Below, in pieces: positions 37,101 to 49,172 of a stretch of 64,000 bases of DNA; position 1 is the first letter of the stretch, and the number at the start of each line of letters is the position of its first letter. Under the pieces are notes generated by a model. That model did not search any database, was not told the origin of the DNA, and saw only the letters and a program-made list of their open reading frames with translations. Origin of the DNA: Xanthostigma xanthostigma (lineage: Eukaryota > Arthropoda > Insecta > Raphidioptera > Raphidiidae); contig OY754464.1 of NCBI GenBank assembly GCA_963575645.1, positions 71,894,948 through 71,958,947 on the forward strand. Direction: 5' to 3'. Both the position numbers and the translations under genes were made by a program.

Positions 37101-40100
37101 CACACTGCGTGAAAAAATTAAAAAAAGCCTCTAATTTCACGTTAATCGGCAAAGTTCGTTGATTTTTTTTCCAGTCAATGCAAACCTATTTATAATAAAA
37201 AAAATTACGCTTTTTTAAATACAGTGTAAACTCTATAATAGCGACACTCAAGGGACTGAGAGCTTTGTCGTTAAACGGAGAGAAGAATAACCCATTAATA
37301 TTGTTTTCTTTGTTCTTCCATATTGTCGATATTTTACTCGCTATTTCACAGTTTGCAAGTTTGTGGGCAACTAAGAATATGATAACTTATCGATAAGCAG
37401 CTGAACTAAACATATGAAATATAATCCCAACAAACAAAAGAACGAATTTCTTAGAATCTTCGGTACGCATGATGCCGACAACAAAGCAACAAAATAACAA
37501 ACAAGTGCTGTTTATTGCTTAATGATGATGTATTTTTGTCGTTATTTAGAGTGGGTGTATCATTGTATGAGCAACAAGGTAAACCTTTAACCAACTAGAG
37601 TTAAGTAATTTCGACGTTTTAAGGAGTTTGTCGTTAAATGGAGTTTACACTGTATTGTTATGGACTAGAAATAGCACTGTAAACGCCATTACAGATATTC
37701 TTCAGTCACTGGCATTCATTCTGCTACCAGACAAGTTCTTAGACCGACTCAAGCCCCTAGTCAATTTTTTTTTGGTATATTTATACAATATTTGGTTTTT
37801 AGGGCACCGTCCTACTGCAAATTTGCCCATGTGTTTCATTTTATTCAAAGCAGTTACAAAATTCCCCACCAAATACACAAAAAAACAAAAATTAGTTTTC
37901 ACATCCCTTTGTTTCATTTTCTACCCATATCGGAACTCAAAGGAATGGTGAGACCTCTGGTGAGAAATGCGCCGAACTGTCCTAAGGAGGGTTTTTGACA
38001 GGTAAACATTGACTTAGAAAAGCATGATGAAGGGCTAACCTAGCCTCCATCATGCTTTTCTAAATCAATGTTTACCTTATGCCTCCTTCACAGTTTACCT
38101 GTCAAAAACTCCCCTTAGGACAGTTCGGCGCATTTCTCACCAGAGGTCTCACCATTCCTTTGATTTCCGAATACACAAAACAAATATTATTTATGTCAAC
38201 ACGACACACCAGTGAACACACCCCCTTTGTTTACATGCTTGATCTTTTCTCGGCGCCGAAAATATCACGAGCGTAGCAAGAAATTGAAAATAAGCGGTGC
38301 ATTTTTTTTTTCAAAATTATATCGTTCAATAGAAATTCAGTTTTTCATATCACAATACAGTAGAACTTCTTTAAGTCGAACCTCGATAAGTCGAAAACCT
38401 CCAAAACTCAAAAAAATGTTTTTTTCCCTTCCCTTCAAGCCCCAAAACCTTCATTACTCGAAATATCAACCCTCTATAGGTCGAAATAATCAGTGAGTCT
38501 CTACAAGCCATTTCGGTACATATTTTCCCACCATAACTCGAAAAAATAAATCGGACCTCTGTATCTCGAACCTAGCTATGTTTGATTTTACAACCTTTAC
38601 AAAAAATTAGAATGAATCTTAATTTCTACAAGTCGAATATTTCCTTACAAAGTCGAAATACTTCATAAGTCGAAAACTCTATAACTCGAATTCTTTTGCG
38701 TCTCCCTTGAAATTCGACTTACAGAGGTTCCACTGTAATAGATAGAAAGAATGCAAAAACATTTTTGTGCGGTACAAATGCACTCTTGCAAAAACTCTCT
38801 GACTACGCCACTGTAAAGTTTACACATATTTATAGAAATTATTAATTTGATAACTTACCTGGCTCGCCGCCTTATCTGTTTTTATACCAAAGAAACGATG
38901 ACCGGTATCCGGAGATCCAAAAATGTATCCGAATGCTCTAGAATCGGACATATCTTGAGCGATAAATGATATTTTGTGCACGGGATGGTGATACAATGAA
39001 TCCTAAAAGCCCATTTAAAATTATTTAATATTTATTCAAATCAAAATGCTGAACTATTCATAAATTGAAAAAAATAATTAAAATAAAAATATGTTTTTTT
39101 ATTCCTCCCCCTATTTTTTTATTCGCAGACGCCATGTTTAAATATTATACATTATTGGAAGATTAAAAAGGAAGAATCCTGGTGGCATAGGATCAATGAA
39201 ACAAAGCAAATACTGAAGGTTTTTATTGCATTTTATTGTCTGACGTTTCGGCAATTTTTATGCCATCTTCGGAGAATCAATGCTGTCTGTTTTCTCAGTA
39301 TTGTTATAATTTTAAACAAGTAGGTAACAGACACATTTATACAGTTTTTAGTAAAAAAAAAGTCGTTTTTCAAGAAAAATAGTAATTTTAATACCTTTTG
39401 ATGACATTTTATATTTTAATTTATTTTATACATAACAACAATACTGAGAAAACAGACAGCATTGATTCTCCGAAGATGAAATAAAGATTGCCGAAACGTC
39501 AGACAATAAAATGCAATAAAAAACCTTCAGTATTTGCTTTGTTTCATCGATCCTATGCCACCAGAATTCTTATTTTTTAATCTTCCAACATTGAAACAGG
39601 ATCATCATCACTCTAAATTATTAGAGTTATTTTTCACAATTATACATTATGTCACTCCCACAATTAAGACAAATCTAACGACACCTCATATGTTAAAATC
39701 CATCAAGTCGTTTAGACTACTGAACATGCCACAAACATATATACAATCGAAAAACATTACCCTCCTTCTGGGGCAGCGGGTAAAAACTAATAGCCTTGTG
39801 CCACAACTAGTTGCTTTACAATATATTATATCGGTTTGTTCATTGATTCTACGATGACAGTAATAGTATTAAAATTGAAAGAGATCAGGACTTGCAAATG
39901 TCTGAACGGTTAGCCGTTGTTTTTTTACTGTGTTGAAGTTTCTATCAATTTTAATGCTAGCATACAACTACATTAATAATTGCTGCAAAGATAAATAGTT
40001 TTTGCTTAAATTTAAGCCAGCTTTTCATTGGCCGAGACAATGTTGGTACCAATATGATGATTTTTGACTTGTTGATACATTGTATTGACTTTTATCTTCT

Positions 40101-40432
40101 TGAGGTGCCTTGATATCGTTATCGACGCTGACTTATCGATATTGTGTCGGCCAATGAAAAACATCTTAAGTTTAGGTAATCACAGTGATCGGTAAGAAAA
40201 AGATAAAATTTCCATACCCCAGTTTTTTCATCTCGTAGCCGTAGACCATCGATGGCTACATGAATGACGATTCGCTGTTTGTGCTCGCCTGCAGCTCGAA
40301 TGGCCATTTTCAAATCGGCCAAAGCTTCCTGGCACATACGGTCACCCCGTGCCTCGCTGACCTCCAGGATACCGATAAGTTTTGCTTTGAAACTTTGCCC
40401 CTCGCCCAAAAATCGAGACGGTTCATTTTTGT
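25196..40432 (-). CDS. Dab: Disabled (Dab) endocytic/signalling adaptor, 8 exons, 5' end outside
   Basis: Exons: 40432-40218, 39002-38859, 36529-36377, 33143-32856, 31643-31389, 31157-28468, 27599-27403, 26583-25196. The phases agree at every junction, giving about 1,775 residues. Exons 1-3 encode the Dab PTB domain (KNEPSRFLGEG, KAKLIGILEV, AIRAAGEHKQRI, YHHPVHKISFIAQD, FGYIFGSPDTGHRFFGIKT, RDLFQVVFELKKKE), which binds NPxY tails and phosphoinositides. DPF motifs (FGPN, FGDSF, DEDPFDKTDPF contexts) suit AP-2 binding; Pro-rich PPPLPPKK-type sites suit SH3 partners. Exon 6 has a KSP-rich run, and exons 6-8 an Arg/Ser/Asp region with W-D/E-E-E motifs. Exon 8 has six F-E/D-D/N-D-F motifs. Residues before KNEP come from an exon not located; introns hold many mobile elements. 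Confidence 0.93.
31904..32467. mobile_element. TIR element with an internal minisatellite, Dab intron 4
   Basis: Perfect or near-perfect 39-bp inverted ends (AATAGTTGGGTGACTAAATT on the left, its complement at 32429-32467). Inside are a second inverted pair (GAACTGCGTTTTCTAAAAAA and its complement) and ATTCGCATACCCGTTTATCG repeats at about 36-37 bp spacing (near 32076, 32135, 32171, 32208, with one more near 32289). Non-coding. Confidence 0.75.
33212..34541. mobile_element. hAT element with 8-bp TSD ATAGAAGT, hosting a Tc1/mariner remnant
   Basis: The ends TAGTGATGGAAATAA and TTATTTCCATCATTA are inverted repeats of hAT type. ATAGAAGT is exact at 33204-33211 and 34542-34549. The Tc1/mariner element at 33572-34143 is inserted within it. 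A foldback block (ATAGATAATACTGATTTAG with its complement) lies near 34340. Dab intron 3. Confidence 0.88.
33572..34143 (-). mobile_element. Tc1/mariner-type element, TA TSD, copy 2 with transposase remnant
   Basis: The inverse of 18216-18777 with the same TIRs and TA flanks. A minus-strand frame at 33931-33800 reads AYVIPVRQFLNEMFPNRW, matching the run that precedes the catalytic C-terminal part of Tc1/mariner-family DDE/D transposases. The rest of the enzyme is deleted. Confidence 0.8.
34807..35076 (-). other. Unidentified open frame in Dab intron 3
   Basis: An open frame of about 85 residues with no in-frame ATG at its head (GAVPEWKNQFVRLGRSILTK ... AKFHEFSSKLTF ... GNADDWGHISMPQLV, stop at 34807-34809). 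Its amino-acid mix is balanced and it lacks the low-complexity look of chance frames nearby. It could be a terminal exon (possible acceptors near 35044 and 35021), a decayed insertion of outside origin, or chance. Not recognised. Confidence 0.3.
35472..36054 (+). repeat. Family-C dispersed repeat, copy 2
   Basis: Same limits and orientation as 16094-16682, with scattered single-base differences and short indels, which points to a recent common source. Dab intron 3. Confidence 0.78.
37930..38170. repeat. Long hairpin (about 100-bp arms) in Dab intron 2
   Basis: The arms carry GGTGAGACCTCTGGTGAGAA, GCGCCGAACTGTCCTAAGG, TTTTTGACAGGTAAAC and their complements, with a spacer of under 20 bases near 38036. 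It is a foldback MITE by form, and the transcript could fold into one long stem. Confidence 0.75.
38358..38735. mobile_element. Tc1/mariner-like MITE (family D), unsplit copy
   Basis: The ends CAGTAGAACTTCTTTAAGTC and AGGTTCCACTG are inverted repeats with TA on both sides. GTCGAA-type motifs recur through the interior. It is the uninterrupted relative of the nest at 22807-24140. Dab intron 2. Confidence 0.78.
39155..39588. mobile_element. Penelope/retrozyme-like repeat, inverted arms with hammerhead-like cores
   Basis: Two inverted arms (39155-39313 and 39425-39588). Each carries a CCGAAGATG...GCCGAAACGTC block: minus strand 39273-39242 and plus strand 39470-39500. The first has a pairable GGCA/TGCC stem between the two conserved boxes. 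Dab intron 1. Confidence 0.62.
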
Positions 40433-40580
40433 CTAGAATAACACAACTACATTAATTCAGTCTGAAAAATAAAACATTGCTTACAGTCAGTGCGATAAAA
40501 AAATTGTATATACACACAATCTATAAAAATATTACCAATTGGAATCCAAAATAAAAATTAATTCCGTAGTAACTAAGTAT

Positions 40581-41084
40581 TAGTGATGTGCTGGATATCC
40601 GAGGAAGAAGAAAGATCCGTATCCGTTAGTTTTTGGCGGATCTTTTACCTTATTAATTTTCAATTCATAGATGAAATTTTATATGTATAGATGATTAGGT
40701 AATAATGAAAAACTGTTCAATTCCATTCAGATTATTTTTTATTTTTTAAAATCATATTTGGCACCTTTATATTGCAAACATTTATCGTAGTGAGTACCAT
40801 ACCAATAGTACATAACTCAAAGGTACTAAAAAACTATCTTTATAATGAGATATTGCACATTGATCTTTGGAAAGGGACAATCTGTTATGAGAGTTAACTC
40901 TTAAAGAGGTCAATAACTTTTTCCCATAACAGGTAGTCTCTTTCCAAAGGTCGATGTGCAATATTTACCGCCGCGTACTCTAAGAAAGTTAAAATCCGTA
41001 TCCGCGGAACTTAAAACCAAATTTCCGTATTCAGATCCGTATCCGCGGATACCTATACATTTTTAACGATCCAGCACATCACTA
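40581..41084. mobile_element. hAT MITE, TSD C/T-TAAGTAT
   Basis: The ends TAGTGATGTGCTGGAT and ATCCAGCACATCACTA are inverted repeats. The flanks CTAAGTAT and TTAAGTAT match at 7 of 8 bases. An internal foldback block around GGAAAGGGACAATCTGTTAT lies near 40880. Non-coding. Confidence 0.82.
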
Positions 41085-41440
41085 TTAAGTATATACGGTT
41101 ACGCTTCATCGTGCTTTGAACAGCAAAATGGCGCTTTCAATAATTTGCATGTCTCTTAAAGCTGCGCAGTGATGTGAAGCATCGCGCGACATAAATGAAA
41201 ACAACTGCGTTAAAAGACATGTAATCTATTGAAGGTGCCATTTTGCGCAGCTTGGTTCTATGACGCATTGGCAATTTGGGTGACTACAAAATATCTGGAG
41301 AAAAATATTCCTGACTTTTTCATTACCCAAGTCCTATAACAAAGTTTTTCCTGACCTGATTCTTTGTAAGACAAACGTATTTATATGAAAATTAATAAAC
41401 CACAAAAATACTTCGCTGTTTACAAAAAAATAGATACGTT

Positions 41441-41588
41441 AGGTATGTTACACGCAGCATGCAAAAGGACACGAAATCGTCACCCGCGTGCGCAGTAGCT
41501 AAAACGAAACTTAATCGGTTTGGAACACGTTTTAGCTTCTTGCGCATGACGGTTTCGTGTCCATTTGCTGGCTGCTTAGAACATACCT
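41441..41588. mobile_element. Short TIR MITE
   Basis: The ends AGGTATGTTACACGCAGC and GCTGCTTAGAACATACCT, with inner GGACACGAAA / TTTCGTGTCC. About 148 bp, non-coding. Its outer design resembles family A (GCTGCTTAGAACA). Confidence 0.65.
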
Positions 41589-42382
41589 ATTATAAACTTC
41601 TATTATGTTCTATATACACTGCTATTTAGATCTAAACTCATTAACTTGGAGTGGGGCCCATAAATAAACTGCCCCATGGCCCTCGACAGTTTCGGTAATG
41701 CTCGTTAAGTGATAAACCGTAGATTATAGACGCTCAACAACAGAGGTCATAAACGTCCATTACACCATTAATTTTGTATCGACATTTAACACAAAAAAAT
41801 AGATTCTTATACGCTAGGAAAGTATCTTTTGACAGGCGACTTTTGCGCCCTCTCGTGGTTTTTTTTTTAATCTGGTTCAGTCAAAACGTGTGTTATTTAT
41901 GTTATACGTGCATTTTAATAAGGATTAATTGTCGAATAAAATGGGGAAGAAGCTATCAAATCGGAATTGATGTGTTCTTGATTGTAAATATACACCAACT
42001 AAACATCCAGAATTACTTCCTGGATTTTCTTATGAATTAGAGAGGAAAAAATGGACTACAGCAGTACATCGTCAAGGGTAATTAAATTTTATTTTACGTC
42101 TGTAATCATTATTAAATACATGAAAAATATCATAATTGTTATTTTGTTAACAAACATACGATTTAAAAAATTTAGAAATTAAAAATGTAGGTATATCATT
42201 TATGTAGTTTTTTTACTGACATTTTGCGTAAATATTTTTTTATAATTAAGAATAACGCTGGTTTCCATGTGTTTGTAAGTTTTGGGTGAACCACTTTTGA
42301 AAAAAATCAAACACGAGAAGGTGCGAAGGTCGCGTGTCAAAGATACTCTCCTAGCGTAGGTACCGTCTACCTAAAACAATAG

Positions 42383-43299
42383 GTTCGTTCCAAGCAGCCG
42401 TGAACGGTAATAAAACCGTACACAGTCTTGTCACTGCGCAAGACTAATTTGCGCACTAGCTCAAAAATCGATACTGCGCAAGACAGTCTTGCGCAGTGAG
42501 GCTACGTTCACACGTTGCGGTTTACCGAAACGTTTTTCGTATGCGGTTTTCAGTGGCAAATGCAAACATATACACGTATTCACACTATACGGTAAAACCG
42601 AATGCGGTAAAAAAAACAGTTTCGTTTATTTTTGCATCCGTGTCTTGTCACTGAAAACCGTGAGCCGCGTACGGCAAAAAAAACGAAACGGTCTCACAGT
42701 ACGGTTTCTTTGTACCTAACCGGCGCAGTGTGCGGTAGAGGCAGTCGCTACATTCGATTGTCGTGTTTAGACGTGCCGCTATGGATAATAAAATTAATTT
42801 TTTCAAATCTTCTTCTAATCTTCCTAGAAGTTCATTAAACGCTGACATCGACATCCGAAAATAATTGAAGAATTTCGTTTCATCACTTCGCAATTCTAAC
42901 ATGAGTGTCCAAAAGTGACCCAGATTTAAACGCCTAGATACAATAGGATGCTCCCAAAATCTTCTATGTTTTTTTTTTTTTTGTTTTTTCTGCAAAATAA
43001 GTGCCAATAAATGAGCACAGTCGCAAAGTCTTCATCGTCCATTTTTTTGCAGCAAACTGAACACAAAACAAACCGCATACGAAAAACTTTTCGGTAAACC
43101 GCAAGGTGTGAACGTAGCCTATGCTTAACCTGACGATTTTATCGTATAAGAAAAACGTTAAATGTGAATACTGAATACGTTTCTGCTGTATACGGTAAAA
43201 TCGTATAAGAATACCGAATAGAAAAAACCGTATCGTGTGAACCTAGCCTGACAAGACTGTGTACGGTTTTATTACCGTTCGCGGCTGCTTGGAACAAAC
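42383..43299. mobile_element. Foldback MITE family A, split by a Harbinger derivative
   Basis: The halves 42383-42499 and 43249-43299 rejoin into a palindrome like that at 2318-2481. The break carries TGA on both sides (42497-42499, 43249-43251), a 3-bp duplication made by the inner insertion. Confidence 0.8.
42500..43248 (-). mobile_element. PIF/Harbinger derivative with truncated transposase
   Basis: The ends GGCTACGTTCACACG and CGTGTGAACCTAGCC. A better, 49-bp inverted repeat joins 42500-42548 and 43071-43119, so the last 129 bp may be an added fragment. The minus-strand frame 43007-42648 gives RRFWEHPIVSRR, LRSDETKFFNYFRMSMSAF and NELLGRL, the N-terminal region of HARBI1-like transposases (HPI ... 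RxDxxKFxxYFRMSxxxFxxLL). The DDE catalytic part is absent. Confidence 0.78.
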
Positions 43300-46200
43300 T
43301 TTATATAATCTATGCGTCTATCTAAAATACCCAGTTGACTTTTCATGCAATATTTTCAAGTCACAATAACACTGGCTGTAATATTAACGAACGACATGCT
43401 GTACTCTTTTTAGTGCTATTTGTCGATTTGACAACAGAAGTGCTCTTATTGTGAACTTTACTAAAAAAAAAAACAGAACTAGGAAATAGTATTGGGTTAC
43501 TAGGGAGAAAGTTGTCGTTAACGACTCGTGCGATAACCACAGTCAGTACTTTTTGTAATAGTGGACTGAAAGAACAACATTAAATATTTGTAGGTTAGAC
43601 AAACTGTCTCATCTATAGTTTACAATCATGGCGCCACTTTCGCTTATCTTTCAACTCAAAAAGAAATCCCAAGGAATTGCTTTCGATCTGCGCATGCGCG
43701 ACTTTTATTTTTCGTCACAGGCATACAAAATATCTAGCTTTCGCTCCCGAAAACAAGTACAGTCGGACTCATGTATTTTTAACACCATCTGTTTTCAAGT
43801 TGACTTTGCTTACGTATTTTCAATTTTTGTGCCTACTTCTCACGCAAAGTGTCTCCTCCTACACTGCTCAACCAATTTACCTCAAATTAATAAATTATTT
43901 TCTGATTGGTCTATAACTGTAGTCTGTATAATATAAAAAGGTAATTTTAATCAGCTCTAGAAGTTGATCTTTTGATTTCATAAGAGATGCCGCCAGTCGG
44001 CTGGTGCAAGTCCACAACGCAGTGTGACCCCCGCGCACCCATCGTCCATTCGTAACAGTTCGTTCAATTTCGGCGCTTGTTAGAAACCTTCGGCCCATTT
44101 TGGCCGAAGCTTCCGTTGGACAGTAGTTATATTGCACTTTGAATACACGAATTACAAAAACGTTATTCTAAAATGATGGAATCCTAAATATATTTATAAA
44201 TGCATTAACTTTATGTAAAACCAAAGGAAAAAATAAAAAAAAGTGCAATGAACCGTGCATTCAACGCAAAATCTGAGGATTCGAATCCCGACGGTGCCCA
44301 TGTTTTTTTCCGGGTCTTTTGAATCCTACTCTTGTAAAATCAATGCATTTACAAAGCGACAATAATCGACGTGGACCACCTTTGGCCAAAAATTGCACCT
44401 TCAACAAAACAGTCGTCTTCGCGAGCATGTTCTCTTTTTCAGGATATCGGTGCTGTCCGGGCGGATTTTGAGCGTCCTGGTGTGAAAATTCAGGAATTTT
44501 GGGATTACCATACGCCAAGGAAACCTCGTAGCCTTTAAGGTTCGCACAGTACATAGAAATATATATGTTACGGTCTATACCCGAATTTGGTCATTGACCG
44601 AAATAAATGCGCAAAACTAGTTTTGACCAACGAATATTGCCAAACCCCAAATCTTACATTTAAACGGGTATTGACTGTTATAAAATGAGTTTTGCGCATT
44701 TTCAATTGGTCAAAACTAGTTCTGTCCATTTTCAGTTCAACTGACTGAACGTTTGCTAACCATGAAACTTTGAAGTAGACGTTTAAAAGTGTGGCATATT
44801 TTTTATTTTGAATTACGAAAATATGTGAAAACTAAGATTCGTCACGCGTTTGCTAAAAAGCTTCATAATTTTTGCTTGCCGTTGTTTGAACATTTTTATT
44901 TTCCAAATACCTGTGAACTGGCCTTTACGGCTGTTTATAGAGTTTGAGTGTTACGGGCCCTCATACTAAAAGACATAAAAATAGCACTTTGCTTGACAAA
45001 AGATATGAAACGAGATTTGCGTGATTAAAAATGGGTGTGGTAAATGCCGATACTGTATTGAAACTTTCGAGCTATACACCAGAGATGAATAAAAAAAAAA
45101 AACAATAATCATGTATATTAATACGCTAAGGTTAAGATGTTTGCCTCCCTTTTTAGAAAAAAACCTCACAATTTCTCCACATAAATTATATATCATTTTA
45201 CAGATAATTGCTTGCTCTACTGACATCGACAACTAAAAAATTTTTTATTGCTTTTGTTTTCGTAAATTAACGCTGAACAACGTCTTCCATCTGACGGCTT
45301 AAATTTTGAAACACTTCGATCTGTCATCTGACCTTCATATTGTAATACAACAGACACAATACTGCATACTACCATCTGACGGCTTTAATTTTGAAACATC
45401 GAGCAACGCTGAACAACGTCACAGCAATGCTGCATGATGCCATCTGACGGCTTAGCTCTACGCTTTTGCTACTTGCGCCTCTATATGACAATTTTAGTAA
45501 AATATTTCTTCGATCTGTCATCTGAGCTTCATATTGTAATACAACAAAAAGAAGAACGTTATAAGCAGTGTGCAAAATTAGAAACGAATTGAATACCTGC
45601 AATCATATTTAAAAAATAATTTTGTAAAGTGATAATTATTATACTTATTTAGTGCGAATAATTCGCACAGGTCACTCTAGTTTCTTCTTAAAGCGAAATG
45701 TAGCATTATAAATACTTAAATTGTATTATTCAGTAGTACAAAACGTATAATTACTTAAATAAAAATCATGTAAGGTCTAACCAATTTCGCTTTTTGATGA
45801 TTGTCTTTCCCGATATATCTGCCGCGATGGAACAAATAAATTATAAAAATTGATGTTAATTATTAGAAGAAAACATCTGATTATTTTAAATGTTAGTTAC
45901 GTATATGCATTATTCAACTATTGAAAATGAAAATACTTTATAAGCATCATTAATGTATAATTTCAAGTATGAAAATCATATTTACCACTTAATGGCGAAT
46001 CACTTCCTATACACATTTTTTTTATAACACATACATATTTATTATAATTGAATTCCATTCTTATGACTTCAAATTAAGATACTAAACATAATATTATATG
46101 TATTTTGTAGAATGAAGATTCGTCAAAAATGTTATTCCGATAAAAAATATCGTGGTTTATTGATGACCACACTTTTCCTGCTTACTAATTCATTGATAAA

Positions 46201-47807
46201 ACATTTCCTACTAAATACCAATAAAATTACTCAAATTGATTAAAGTCAATACTATAAAATAATCGAATACATCTCAAATTTGTAACTGTCAATAATTTAT
46301 TTGATTGTTAAACTGATTGTTAGAGTTTGTTTTGTTGACTTCGTTGTCAAGGCCCGTTAACACGACCTGAAAGAAGCGGATCAGACCCCGGGAATGTGTA
46401 TTGATGCTCAAAATTGAGCCCAAGCCTTTTTAGTTTTACGGATTTACTTGTGCAATTTTTGAGAATCGTAATCATAGAGTACGCGAGAGAGCAGTGAAGG
46501 TGTCTGCAATTAAGAGAGAGAACAGTTCTTTATCTCTATGGTAACTAATGATGCAAAACAATGCTGATTTGAGTAAACAAATTTCTGGTTTTCTGCAGCG
46601 TTCTCTCTCTTATCTGAGGACACTTTCACTTATGGCAAGCATGCGCACTAGCGTACTTTAGTTACTTATGTCTCTGTAATGGATTACGAAGGGGAATGGG
46701 GTGGCTAACGGTCGTAATAACAAAAAAAAATTAAAATTAAAAGGTTTTTTGTGAAAACGTTGGGATAAAATCATAACAAGTTTTTTTTTCTTTCCTTTTC
46801 GAAGCCGCCGTATCTCGCGCAGTCGCCCAACACTGAACTTTTTAGGCTTATTGCATTCCTTTCGAAGCGAGCTTTTAGCTGACTTGAGTTAATGACGAAT
46901 CATGTGAGGCAAAATCTTTAATTATTTCGTAATTTTCTATTTAATACCGATTTTCATTTATATTCCAGCGACTACGACACCCGAAACGTCCTAAATAAAT
47001 GCGTTTCTTACGCGCATGCGCCTTCACTCGCGCAATGACGTCTCAGGCAAAACAAATCCCGCGCGACAAACGCGTACAGACATAATCTATCCGTTGTAGA
47101 TTCAACTTGTTGTTCATGCATTATTGGCCTCGTACTTCTCAGCGATTCAAATCTGACGGGATTTTGTCACAAATGTTTTTATGCACGATGAGTTTTTCAA
47201 AATTCTTGCATGCGAAGGTATAGGGACGAAGGAAGACTGTTTACAATCATTGAATGAAAACATTTCCAGACTACAACTTTTCTCTGGCGATGAATAGCTT
47301 TAGAATTTTTTTGCGTAAGTCTGAACTCGTATAAAAATGTAAGTACTAATCGTGGAGTGAAATGTATTCGGGTATGTTTTTGCGGTCTAAAATTCGTGAA
47401 ATTTGAATTTATTTGAAGTAATGTACTCGTGAACTGAATACACGGAAATTACTCCGAGTACAGCGATCGAGTACCGGCCAACTCTGTATTCAAAGAGTGT
47501 TAACGTACGCTGACCCGGAAAGATAAACGAACTGTAAAATTATTAATGCACAACAGCTACTTAATAAATAAACTAATCTTTATTAATAAATGCAACGATC
47601 CGAAAAAAAAAAAACAGTAGGTAAGTTTTTATTAATAATTATAAAATATAGGTATTGCAATAACAAATTCATTAAGTACATACTTTCAAAAGATAAGTAA
47701 ACTATAGGTATGTAAAATAAAAAAAAACAAACATTTTCCGTTATTTATTTAGAACTTTCAAAATATTGATCACAATTGTGAGGAGGTATAAAATAATATC
47801 TTGCAAC

Positions 47808-48606
47808 CAAGGCCGTAGCCAGGAATTCACTTCGGGGGGAGTCGAGCTCTGGACCAGAGACAATAAGTAACAACTTTATTTTAAAATAAGCACACAGGCT
47901 GTGTGCACGAAGCCTATTAGCGCCGATGGTGGGTAATAGAGAATTATTGAACTAACTTTTTATGGAAATCGCGACATGTTTCTAAGGTGATAAGTCAAAA
48001 ACTTTAGTTGGCCATGATGTGTCAAAAGAAAAAAATGATAAAGGAAAACTGATGTTAATTTGTTTACACTGACAGCGGAACGTCAAATCAGGGCGCCAAT
48101 GGTCTTTATTTTACTTAAATCGCCATCAGCGCAACAGCCCGGAACACAACAAGCATTTCCAGATCGCTTATTTTTCCTATGTTTTCTGTGTAATTAAAAA
48201 ACTTTATAAAATTATAACTACTTACACTTTTAATAAACATTGCTCACTGACATACGGAAAATTGGAGTTCGAAGTTTCCCCTAGTGCTCACCACAAACGC
48301 TCGCATCGAACAATTTGTAACTCCGCCTCCGTGCACATAGCCCATATTATAATACATAAATACAAAAATTAAAAGGCAGCCGACTTAGATTTCGAGGAAA
48401 GAGTTTAATGATTCAATTAATTTATTAACAATGCATTACATTTCGATTTTACTCGTTCCGAAGAACGTGGAATCCAATTATCGCATCACATATTGAAAAT
48501 AGAGTCGAAAATATTTCAGTAAGTGTATGTATAAAACGGTGGGTTGGCTAAGGCATTTCGGGAGGGATTTGAACCCCCAAAACACCCCCCTCTGCCCACG
48601 GCCTTG
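47808..48606. mobile_element. hAT-type element with 8-bp TSD CTTGCAAC
   Basis: The ends CAAGGCCGTAGCCAGG and CTGCCCACGGCCTTG are imperfect inverted repeats. CTTGCAAC is exact at 47800-47807 and 48607-48614. 799 bp with no transposase frame. Confidence 0.83.
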
Positions 48607-49172
48607 CTTGCAACTAAAATTGGAAGTACTTAGGTTAGACCAAATGTCAAAAGGCATTACACTTTTCATGCAGGTTGCTCTTTGTACTTCAAAAAATCAG
48701 ATTATATTCTGCCAGATTAGTTTTGTTTTCTTTTATTAACAGTATCATTTCTACTGACAACTGCCAGTGCATCCTAAACTACAGTGGCGCCTTCAGTTCA
48801 TAAACGTAAGTATCTACAACTATTTCTACTAGGCACTATCACTATCTTTTTTAGAGTTTCTCAAACGGATTTTACGCGACCGACCGATATTAATCATATC
48901 AATTCAAAATATCGGTATTAGTCATTTGACAAATAATGCATATCTCTAAAAAATTCAAATTGTCATTATAAATTACATCATTAACTAGATATGCATTAAT
49001 ATATTTTATCATTTAAAATTTAAATATCAATGTATCGGTTATACAGATCAAACTACTATTGACACATCTTTAAGCGACTTTGTAAAACACGTAAAGTTCA
49101 AAAAGGCACTTTTATAAACGAATTATTTCCGTGACCAAACAGCAAAATACGCTTAAATCAAATATTAATAGC

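Noticed and set aside
44261-44554. 97-residue minus-strand frame ending GHRRDSNPQILR
   Set aside because: This tail is the common reading of tRNA-like GGATTCGAATCCCG repeats; probably a SINE fragment rather than a gene.
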